13,512 nucleotides of DNA from Bacteroidota bacterium. Its GTDB lineage: Bacteria; Bacteroidota; Bacteroidia; Chitinophagales; Chitinophagaceae. The notes under the pieces are model-generated. The model saw only the letters and a list, made by a program, of their open reading frames with translations. It ran no database searches and was not told the origin of the DNA. A program made the translations under genes and the position numbers. How positions within the stretch are numbered: position 1 is the first letter of the stretch; every line of letters begins with the position of its first letter. The stretch covers positions 1 through 13,512 of the forward strand of contig JAEYRC010000240.1 in the NCBI GenBank assembly GCA_023409675.1. Direction: 5' to 3'. Positions 7,483 through 13,512 of the stretch are shown piece after piece.

Positions 7483-8142
7483 ATGAAATTTGACAAGATT
7501 CATAATAAGGGCCAGGCGCAATTGTTTCGCAACAGTTACCTGGAAATGTTGACTAAAACTCATCCGCTTGTGATCTGGGCGATGTATGCACCGGTATTCA
7601 CCGGACTTCCTTATTACTCTTATGTCAATCTCGGTTTTTCAGCCTCACTGATTATCGTCTTATTTATCACCGGAATGTTTTCCTGGTCGTTCGTGGAATA
7701 TATCATGCACCGCTTTGTTTTCCATATGGTGGCCGAGAGTCCAAAGGCTCAGCGGATCATCTACGTTATGCATGGTAACCACCATCATTATCCCAGAGAT
7801 CGCGAGAGACTCTTCATGCCGCCCGTGCCCAGCCTGATCCTGGCTTCTTTGCTTTTCGGTATCATGTACCTGCTCATGGGTATTTATGTCTTCATGTTTT
7901 TCCCTGGCTTCCTGCTGGGCTACCTGCTGTATGGCTCCATGCATTATGCGATACATGCCTTCAATCCGCCCTTCAAATGGATGAAACCATTATGGAGAAA
8001 TCACCATTTGCATCATTATAAAGATGAGGCTAAAGGGTTTGGGGTCAGTACAACGATCTGGGATCGTGTATTCGGAACGATGTTCGACCTGAAAAAGGAA
8101 AATGAAGATAAGGAAAAGGTAAAAGAATTGATGTTCAGGTAA
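7483..8142 (+). CDS. Fatty acid hydroxylase (FA2H/Scs7-like, sterol desaturase family)
   Basis: A 219-residue integral membrane di-iron oxygenase of the fatty acid hydroxylase superfamily. All histidine clusters are present: HRFVFH at 76-81, HGNHHH at 97-102, HYAIH at 154-158 and HHLHH at 174-178. Hydrophobic segments lie at about 28-48, 52-72, 116-134 and 136-152. The C-terminal LWRNHHLHHYKDEAKGFGVS run followed by TTIWDRVFGTM resembles fungal Scs7 and animal FA2H, which 2-hydroxylate the acyl chain of ceramides. The cytochrome b5 domain of the eukaryotic enzymes is missing, so electrons must come from a separate donor. Bacteroidota make sphingolipids and 2-hydroxy fatty acids, so acyl-chain 2-hydroxylation is a reasonable inference, but carotenoid or other lipid hydroxylation cannot be excluded from sequence. 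It has its own promoter and ends 11 bp from the convergent 97-residue gene. Confidence 0.92.
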   Translation: MKFDKIHNKGQAQLFRNSYLEMLTKTHPLVIWAMYAPVFTGLPYYSYVNLGFSASLIIVLFITGMFSWSFVEYIMHRFVFHMVAESPKAQRIIYVMHGNHHHYPRDRERLFMPPVPSLILASLLFGIMYLLMGIYVFMFFPGFLLGYLLYGSMHYAIHAFNPPFKWMKPLWRNHHLHHYKDEAKGFGVSTTIWDRVFGTMFDLKKENEDKEKVKELMFR

Positions 8143-8153
8143 GCGTCTTTTGA

Positions 8154-8447
8154 TTAATCTGGTTTATTCCTGTTGGCAATTTTCTGTTTTTCCCGATCGA
8201 TAATAAGCTGGGCGATGATATACCCTGCATCATCATGCGCGTATTTTACCAGCATATCCTTTAACTGCTGCTCATCTACATCAATACGGTAAAGTATTTG
8301 CACCAGTTTAGGAAAATCGTGCAATATCAGGGCATTGATATGATTGGCCAGTTCATTGATGAAGTCTACCCGGGTAACCGTATCGGGCAACTCAAATAAA
8401 GACGAAAGCCGTTCGCGCAATAACAGCGCTTCTTCCTGCTGGTCCAT
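8154..8447 (-). CDS. Hypothetical protein, small acidic helical
   Basis: A 97-residue protein I do not recognise. It has no signal peptide or membrane segment, so it should be cytosolic. It reads as almost entirely helical: residues 1-18 are rich in Glu, Gln and Leu, residues 25-55 are amphipathic (FINELANHINALILHDFPKL), and a charged segment follows (DVDEQQLKDMLVKYAHDDAG), ending in a basic tail (EKQKIANRNK). Coding is supported by its own intergenic slot, sensible amino-acid composition and an 11-bp spacing to the convergent hydroxylase gene. The start is the ATG at 8445-8447; no clear promoter box lies upstream. It is divergent from the outer-membrane protein gene. No function is proposed. 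Confidence 0.75.
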   Translation of the reverse strand: MDQQEEALLLRERLSSLFELPDTVTRVDFINELANHINALILHDFPKLVQILYRIDVDEQQLKDMLVKYAHDDAGYIIAQLIIDREKQKIANRNKPD

Positions 8448-8545
8448 AGCTGATTTTTTTTAAGCTGAATTATGGATTTATACCAATGATCTTCTCTAAT
8501 GTACGAAAGACAGCACGATTGGGTGGGATTGCCCTTATTCATCAT

Positions 8546-8583
8546 AACTAAAAATATAGTTGTTCATAACTAAATGATTAGTT
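8546..8583. promoter_or_regulatory. Two tandem operator-like palindromes AACTA-N6-TAGTT
   Basis: Two 16-bp inverted repeats of the same form, AACTA-N6-TAGTT, lie at 8546-8561 and 8568-8583. They are part of a 22-bp imperfect tandem repeat (copies start at 8542 and 8564; 17 of 22 positions agree). The second extends to ATAACTAA-ATGA-TTAGTTAT (8566-8585). A centre-to-centre spacing of 22 bp is about two helical turns, so two dimers would bind the same DNA face. The pair abuts the -33 element and fills the spacer of the predicted promoter at 8560-8590, which is the geometry of a repressor operator. The regulator is not encoded in this window. Confidence 0.55.
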
Positions 8584-8590
8584 ATTATTG
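8560..8590 (+). promoter_or_regulatory. Putative promoter of the outer-membrane barrel gene
   Basis: TTG at 8560-8562, a 20-bp spacer and TATTATTG at 8583-8590 fit the Bacteroidetes TTG-N17-23-TAnnTTTG pattern, with one mismatch in the -7 box. Transcription would begin near 8597, leaving a leader of about 80 nt before the ATG at 8680. Both tandem palindromes touch this promoter. Confidence 0.45.
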
Positions 8591-8679
8591 CAGTCCCGGA
8601 GTTATTTGTGCTGTATGTATAAAAAAGTCTTCCGGATTTGCAAAACCTGTTTATATTACGAACAATTTCGTAAATGCTT

Positions 8680-11481
8680 ATGAGAAAAACTTTTCTGCTT
8701 TTGCTGGTACTTTGTCTGGCGCAACTTATCAGGGCTCAGTCGCGCGGCGTAATTTCCGGAGCACTTATTGATTCGGCCACCCTTCAGCCCTTATCGCTGG
8801 CAACGGTTACCATCTTCAATGCGAAAGATACCACGATTCTTAACTATCGTTTAAGTGATCCTAAAGGCGAGTTCAGGGTTACCGGTATTCCGCTGAATGT
8901 GGAAGCCAGAATGATCATTACCTATTCAGGATACCGCAGTTTCCGGCATACGTTTACACTTGACCAGGAGCGTGCCGACCTGAACATGGGCACCATTTCA
9001 CTGGTAAATGATCCGGAAGCTCTGGAAGAAGTGGTGGTGGTGGCTGAACGGCCCCCTGTAATTGTACGCAACGATACCATTGAATTCAATGCCGCTTCCT
9101 TCAAGACACTACCCACTGCCCTGGTAGAAGACCTGCTCAGAAAACTTCCCGGGGTACAGGTCGATGGCGCTGGTAATGTAATGGTCAACGGACGCCGGGT
9201 TAACCGTATACTGGTCGATGGTAAGGCTTTTTTTGGAGATGATCCGAAGATGGCCACCCGTAACCTGCCGGCCAACCTGATCGATAAAATTCAGGTGGCA
9301 GATGATAAAGAAGAAATCGACCGCTCTATCGACGGCGACCTGTCAGACATCGGTAAGGTGATAAACCTCAGCCTGAAAAAAGGTGTCAAGGTGGGCTGGT
9401 TCGGAAAGGTTTATGGTGGAGCAGGTACTGATGACCGTTATGAGGCCGGGGGCATCGCCAATATCTTCAGAGATACTCTTCAACTCAGTGTGCTGGCCTT
9501 CAGCAATAATGTGAGCAAATCGGGTTTCTCTATGAAAGATGTACAGGACCTGGGAGGATTTAACCGCAGCGGCACTAACAGTATGATGATCATGAGCCGG
9601 GGTGGAGGAGGCGGCGGGTTTGCTTTAAACGGAGTTTCCTTCGGTGGGCTTGATGAAGGTGTGGTACGCACAACAGGTGCCGGCTTTAACCTCAATCATG
9701 CCCCTAATAAACGAAGCACTTTTTTTGCCCAGTATTTTTATGGTCATACCCGGGGAAGACTCGAAGAATTATCCAATAATCAGCAGTTTATTCAGGATAC
9801 GATCATCAATACCCAAACCAACTCCAATACCCTCAATCTGAATTCCACACATACCATTAATGCCGGTTTCCGCTTAAAACCGGATTCGCTGACCAACATC
9901 AACCTGAATGCCGGCTTTGTAATGACGGAAAATAATAAGAATATTTTTTCGCAGTTGAATATTGAGAATAATAAACGCGGACCGCTAAGCATCGCGGAAG
10001 GCGACCGGATCAACAAGACCAATGACCGGGATTATAACCACAATTTCTGGTTTTCGCGGCGATCAGCACAGAAAAAAGGGCGGGTGCTCGACATAAGTCA
10101 TTACCTGAGCTACCGCAATAACCTGCAAAACCTGGTCACGGAGCAGGATAATATCTTTCTTATTCCGGTAACCGATACGGTTCTCTTCGAACAACTCCGG
10201 GTACAGGATGTACCCACCACAAATGGATCTCTGAATGCTAACTACACAGAACCCCTGCTAACAAATCTTTCAGTTCGGGTATCGCAAAATCTGCAATATC
10301 TCCGGGATGAGCAATTGATCAATACATTTGAGAAGTTGAATGGCAACGGCAAATATGATTTCCTGAATGAACAGCTTAGTAACGGATTTTATCGCGAACA
10401 ATATATTTCATCCTCAACCTTAGCCTTCACCTATAAGCTGAAATCGCTTAACCTGACCGCCGGAGGAAATGCAATGTATCAGGATATCCGAAACCGGTTT
10501 TCCAAAGTATCGGCAGGCAATGACTTATCGCTGTTTAATATTCTGCCCACCTTCAGTGTCAGTTGGAAGAAATTTTCCTTACGATACAGTGAGCGTGTCA
10601 ATGCACCTTCCATTAACTATATGAATCCGGTGCCCGAAAATACATACCCTTATTTTATCCGGTTGAATAATCCCGAGCTTCGCCCTTCCCATATTCGATC
10701 GGTATATGGTAATTATTATAATTTTTTACCAAAGCAGGCGATGAACCTGAGCTTTTATTTGAATGGTTCCTTTACCGATGACGATATAATTCTATCCAGA
10801 ACGATCGATGAAAGAGGCATACAGATCAGTAAGCCCGTGAATGCCAGCGGTTCCCGCTCATTTCAATCCAGTGTTTCTGTATCCAAAGAATTTAAGAACA
10901 ATCCGAAATTGATTTTATCAACCAATGCCCGTTTATGGGTTAATGCCAGTCGCCAGATGCTTATGGTGAACAACAACCTGAGCCAGGTGAACGCGATGAC
11001 CTTCGGTCCTTCTGTAGGGGTAGGCCTTAATTTTAATGATATCGTGGAGATCAGACCCGAGTACCGGATTTCGGTTAACCAAACCCGGTATACCGATCCT
11101 GTATTCCGGAACCTCGATATCCTCACCCATAATATTGATGGTGAACTGATCGTCCGGTGGCCTAACAAACTCGTGTGGGAATCTAACCTTCACTATCGCA
11201 CCAATTCGGAAGTGGCCCTCGGAATGCCGCAAAATAACCTGCTTTGGAATGCGGGATTAACTTTCCTGATGCTGAAAGAAGACAAAGGCCAGCTGAAACT
11301 TGGCGTTTATGATATCCTTAACCGGAACAACAGCTACTATCGTTCGGCCACCCAAAATTCGATCGTTGACAGACGTTCCAATATTTTGCAGCGTTATTTC
11401 CTGCTCACCTTTACCTATAATATCAGAACTATGGGAGCGCCTAAAAAAGTTGGAGGCAGAGAACGAATGTTCTTCTTTTAA
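8680..11481 (+). CDS. Outer membrane beta-barrel protein with CarboxypepD_reg-like domain (TonB-dependent receptor-like)
   Basis: A 933-residue outer-membrane protein (935 if the ATG at 8674 is used). I chose the ATG at 8680 because it gives a textbook signal peptide: MRKT, a leucine-rich core, then cleavage after RA at about residue 19. A CarboxypepD_reg-like domain spans about 22-108 (GVISGALIDSATLQPLSLAT near its start). After the EEVVVVAERPP linker comes a plug-like domain at about 123-225, with LRKLPGVQVDGAGNVMVNGR and a DGKAFFGDDP segment. The rest is a large beta-barrel rich in alternating aromatic strands and Asn-rich loops, ending in aromatic residues (FFF). This architecture matches Bacteroidota outer-membrane barrel proteins of the PF14905 type. 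A glycine run (RGGGGGGF at about 307-314) lies just after the first barrel strands. No SusD partner or peptidase is adjacent, so the substrate is unknown. The gene is monocistronic and preceded by an operator-like site. Confidence 0.92.
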   Translation: MRKTFLLLLVLCLAQLIRAQSRGVISGALIDSATLQPLSLATVTIFNAKDTTILNYRLSDPKGEFRVTGIPLNVEARMIITYSGYRSFRHTFTLDQERADLNMGTISLVNDPEALEEVVVVAERPPVIVRNDTIEFNAASFKTLPTALVEDLLRKLPGVQVDGAGNVMVNGRRVNRILVDGKAFFGDDPKMATRNLPANLIDKIQVADDKEEIDRSIDGDLSDIGKVINLSLKKGVKVGWFGKVYGGAGTDDRYEAGGIANIFRDTLQLSVLAFSNNVSKSGFSMKDVQDLGGFNRSGTNSMMIMSRGGGGGGFALNGVSFGGLDEGVVRTTGAGFNLNHAPNKRSTFFAQYFYGHTRGRLEELSNNQQFIQDTIINTQTNSNTLNLNSTHTINAGFRLKPDSLTNINLNAGFVMTENNKNIFSQLNIENNKRGPLSIAEGDRINKTNDRDYNHNFWFSRRSAQKKGRVLDISHYLSYRNNLQNLVTEQDNIFLIPVTDTVLFEQLRVQDVPTTNGSLNANYTEPLLTNLSVRVSQNLQYLRDEQLINTFEKLNGNGKYDFLNEQLSNGFYREQYISSSTLAFTYKLKSLNLTAGGNAMYQDIRNRFSKVSAGNDLSLFNILPTFSVSWKKFSLRYSERVNAPSINYMNPVPENTYPYFIRLNNPELRPSHIRSVYGNYYNFLPKQAMNLSFYLNGSFTDDDIILSRTIDERGIQISKPVNASGSRSFQSSVSVSKEFKNNPKLILSTNARLWVNASRQMLMVNNNLSQVNAMTFGPSVGVGLNFNDIVEIRPEYRISVNQTRYTDPVFRNLDILTHNIDGELIVRWPNKLVWESNLHYRTNSEVALGMPQNNLLWNAGLTFLMLKEDKGQLKLGVYDILNRNNSYYRSATQNSIVDRRSNILQRYFLLTFTYNIRTMGAPKKVGGRERMFFF

Positions 11482-11482
11482 C

Positions 11483-11527
11483 ATCATATGCGCTGTGCGA
11501 TCGGTTGCTAATTAAGCGCATGATGAT
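11483..11527. terminator. Stem-loop after the outer-membrane protein gene
   Basis: ATCAT-ATGCGC (11483-11493) pairs with GCGCAT-g-ATGAT (11516-11527), giving an 11-bp stem with one bulged base around a 22-nt loop. It begins 2 bp after the TAA. There is no T-run after it on either strand, so if it terminates transcription it does so in a non-classical way; it may instead stabilise the 3' end of the mRNA. It lies in the gap between two convergent genes. The rest of this 119-bp gap holds only a short GGTTT-aa-AAACC repeat (11577-11588). Confidence 0.35.
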
Positions 11528-11600
11528 TATACTACTACACAGCGGAATAGAATGTTGAGTAAATCGGAGTTTATCCGGTTTAAAAACCCCTGTTCGCTGC

Positions 11601-12368
11601 TCAGAAATCGCGGTTAACGCCCATTCCAAACAAGGCGAAATCGTATTTCACCGGATCTGCCGGGTCGAATGTCTTCAGCACGTCAGTAAGCTGAAGCGCG
11701 GCTGTCCAGTCGACTGATTTCCGCTGCAAAAGACCCAGGTGGTTGGCCACACGAACCACATGCACATCAAGCGGACAGATCAAATCCGACGGAGCTATGG
11801 ATTTCCAAAGCCCAAAATCAACGCCATGCTCGTCGTGGCGCAGCATCCAGCGCAGATACATGTTCAGACGTTTACAGGATGAATTCAACTGCGGGGCGGA
11901 AATATGCTTTCTGGTGCGAAGGGGTGCCTGTTGCAGCGAAAAGAAATCCTTTCGAAAATAATTCAGACCCTCTTCTACGGAAGTTGCTTCGCCTGCATGG
12001 AAGAAAGCGGTTTCCAGGGAAACCTCCTTCCGGTAATGCTGTTTCAGGAAGCGGATGAAATAGAGCAAGTCGGTGGTATTGAAGGTGCGGTGACAAAATC
12101 CGGAAAAGCGTTTGAGGTCTTTATCACGGCACTGCAGGATAAAATCATGCGGCGCATCATCCATCAGGTTGAAAAGACTGTTAGCCTTCCGGATAATGGT
12201 GTTTCTGTTGCCCCAGGCGAAGATAGCGGCAAAGAATCCTGAAATCTCAATATCTTCTTTTTTGGAAAATCGGTGCGGTATTGACACCGGGTCTGCTGCA
12301 ATAAAATCAATATGATTGTATTGCGCGGCTTTGCGGTCGAGCAGATCTTTCACTTTCCTATTCACCAT
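11601..12368 (-). CDS. TIGR02757 (DUF2400) family protein
   Basis: A 255-residue cytosolic protein of the TIGR02757/DUF2400 family, common in Bacteroidota and of unproven function. Family hallmarks are DPVSIPHRF at 26-34, the AAIFAWGNR segment at 47-55, SSCKRLNMYLRWMLR at 163-177, and PSDLICPLDVHVVRVANHLG at 193-212, ending in YDFALFGMGV at 242-251. The LDVHVVRV segment and the DFALFGMGV end resemble the VDTHIFRV and WLILHGR segments of endonuclease III, suggesting a helix-hairpin-helix glycosylase-like fold with Asp201 in the catalytic Asp position. No iron-sulfur cysteines follow, and no Lys is visible at the spacing of the bifunctional enzymes. The fold suggestion is my inference. It lies 51 bp downstream of the PLP-enzyme gene on the same strand and may be co-transcribed; no separate promoter box is seen. 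Confidence 0.9.
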   Translation of the reverse strand: MVNRKVKDLLDRKAAQYNHIDFIAADPVSIPHRFSKKEDIEISGFFAAIFAWGNRNTIIRKANSLFNLMDDAPHDFILQCRDKDLKRFSGFCHRTFNTTDLLYFIRFLKQHYRKEVSLETAFFHAGEATSVEEGLNYFRKDFFSLQQAPLRTRKHISAPQLNSSCKRLNMYLRWMLRHDEHGVDFGLWKSIAPSDLICPLDVHVVRVANHLGLLQRKSVDWTAALQLTDVLKTFDPADPVKYDFALFGMGVNRDF

Positions 12369-12419
12369 GCAGCAATAACATCAGCGTCACCGTTAGTAAT
12401 TGTTCCTTTTTATGCCCGG

Positions 12420-13512
12420 TCAGCTTAAGGCCTGTTCAAGGTCTTCGATAAGGTCATCAATATCTTCGATACCAATACTTAAACGGATCAGAGAATCGGT
12501 AAGTCCGTTTTTGATCCGTTCTTCCCGTGGTATAGATGCATGTGTCATGCTCGCCGGATGATTGATCAGCGATTCTACACCACCCAGACTTTCCGCCAGG
12601 GCGATAATTTTGGTGGATGTCAACACCTTTAAGGCAGCTTCCATACTGTCATCTTTCAGGGTGAAACTCATCATGCCTCCAAAACCGCGCATCTGTTTAC
12701 ATGCGACGGCATATTGGGGATGATCTTCAAACCCGCACCAGTACACCTGTTTAATGCGCGAATGTTCTCTAAGGTAATGCGCTATCTTTTCACCGTTTTC
12801 GCAATGCCGCTGCATCCGCACATGAAGTGTCTTCAATCCGCGCAGCACCAAAAAACAATCCTGGGGGCCGGGTACCGCTCCGCAACTCTTCTGTATAAAA
12901 TATAATTTATCGTAAAGCGATTTGTCGTTCATCATCAGGCAGCCATGGATAACATCACTGTGTCCGCTCAGGTATTTTGTTGCCGAATGCATCACGATAT
13001 CCGCTCCCAGATCAAGCGGGTTTTGCAGGTATGGAGAAGCAAAGGTATTGTCAACACAGGTCAGCACATTTTTTCGCTTAGCTATTGCCGATAGCGCGGC
13101 AATATCAGCGATATTCATCAGCGGATTCGTTGGCGTTTCGATCCAGATCAGCCGCGTGTTATCTGTGATATGTTTTTCAACATTGTCGCTATCAGTCATA
13201 TCAATGAACTGAAACCGGATGCCGAACGGTTCAAACACCTTCGTAAACAACCGGTAGGTACCGCCATACATATCATTGCCTGCAAGAATCTCATCACCGG
13301 GCCTGAAAAGTTTCAGTACCGCGTCTGTGGCCGCCACGCCACTGCCGAATGACAGCCCGAATTGTCCGTTTTCAATCAGGGCAAAAGCTTTTTCCAGTGT
13401 TGAACGGGTCGGATTTAGCGAGCGCGCGTATTCGAAACCCTAATTCTTTCCCGGTGCTTCCTGACCATAGGTCGACGTTTGAAATAAAGGTGTCATGATC
13501 GCGCCGGTGGAA
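12420..13512 (-). CDS. Cystathionine gamma-synthase-type PLP enzyme, 5' end outside the window, interrupted by in-frame TAG
   Basis: A Cys/Met-metabolism PLP-dependent enzyme of the trans-sulfuration family (cystathionine gamma-synthase, gamma-lyase or a related lyase). Downstream of the TAG there are 339 sense codons. They contain YARSLNPTR, FGLSFGSGVAATDAV, the Asp of LTCVDNTFASP, and the PLP lysine in SATKYLSGHSDVIHG (codon 12975-12977). The GAVPGPQDCFLVLRGLKTLH run and the SLGGVESLINHPASMTHA run complete the set. Upstream of the TAG, 23 more residues in the same frame keep family sequence (GAIMTPLFQTSTYGQEAPGK). With 15-20 residues beyond the edge, the total would be near the usual 380. 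The frame is unchanged across the TAG, so a substitution is the simplest cause. The first possible restart (GTG at 13335-13337) lies inside the conserved glycine-rich region and would lack the N-terminal arm. This is either a recent pseudogene or a sequencing or assembly error. Which trans-sulfuration reaction it catalysed cannot be settled from sequence alone. Confidence 0.88.
13440..13442 (-). other. In-frame amber stop inside the PLP-enzyme gene
   Basis: The minus-strand codons read GGA AAG AAT TAG GGT TTC GAA TAC. Relatives typically have Lys (as in NKGYEYAR) or another sense codon here, so AAG-to-TAG or TTG-to-TAG by one base change would explain it. Two intact genes in this window (lysS and the YdbS-like gene) end in TAG, so readthrough by a reassigned codon is unlikely. 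Confidence 0.85.

Noticed and set aside
8652..8659. TATATTAC as a -7 box for the outer-membrane protein gene
   Set aside because: It has two mismatches to TAnnTTTG and no -33 element at workable spacing; the site at 8560-8590 fits better.
11577..11588. GGTTT-aa-AAACC hairpin downstream of the TIGR02757 gene, as a terminator
   Set aside because: The arms are too short, the loop is only 2 nt, and there is no T-run on the minus strand after it.
13335..13337. GTG as the true start of the cystathionine gamma-synthase-type gene
   Set aside because: It falls inside the conserved GSGVAATDA motif, and family-like sequence continues upstream in the same frame to the window edge.
13440..13442. Recoded amber codon (pyrrolysine or genetic-code change)
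   Set aside because: Two intact genes in the window end in TAG, and Lys or another ordinary residue is expected at this position in relatives.

Overview
The window looks like a chromosomal stretch of a Bacteroidota bacterium, plausibly a Chitinophagaceae relative. Four things support this. Several genes have Bacteroidota-type promoters (-7 box TAnnTTTG) and lack clear Shine-Dalgarno sequences. The largest gene is a 933-residue outer-membrane barrel with a CarboxypepD_reg-like N-terminus. A DUF4197 lipoprotein and a TIGR02757 protein are both present. Phylum assignment is inference from these traits. I see no rRNA, tRNA, CRISPR array, transposase, phage gene or integrase, and coding density is high.

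Layout. 36-854 (+) encodes an HSDL2-like short-chain dehydrogenase whose stop overlaps that of convergent lysS (849-2393, -). After a 113-bp divergent gap come a DUF4197 lipoprotein (2507-3211, +) and a tightly overlapping pair of bPH_2 membrane proteins resembling Bacillus YdbS/YdbT (3253-3777 and 3755-5284, +). On the minus strand follow a flavin-reductase-like FMN protein (5307-6188) and a fumarylacetoacetase-like hydrolase (6216-7226), which look like one operon, possibly the lower end of homogentisate/tyrosine catabolism. A 256-bp divergent gap with two perfect 12-bp palindromes separates them from an FA2H/Scs7-type membrane fatty-acid hydroxylase (7483-8142, +). A conserved-looking 97-residue protein (8154-8447, -) of unknown function follows. 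A 232-bp divergent gap then carries a promoter overlaid by two tandem AACTA-N6-TAGTT palindromes, ahead of the outer-membrane barrel gene (8680-11481, +). The window ends with a TIGR02757 protein (11601-12368, -) and a cystathionine gamma-synthase-type PLP enzyme (12420 to the window edge, -).

Most genes are ordinary housekeeping or envelope genes. The three points that most repay a second look are these. First, an in-frame TAG (13440-13442) interrupts the otherwise well conserved PLP enzyme. Second, the tandem operator-like palindromes sit on the promoter of the outer-membrane protein. Third, the TIGR02757 protein ends in a segment resembling the helix-hairpin-helix DNA glycosylase core. I did not find a convincing new defence, mobile or biosynthetic system here.
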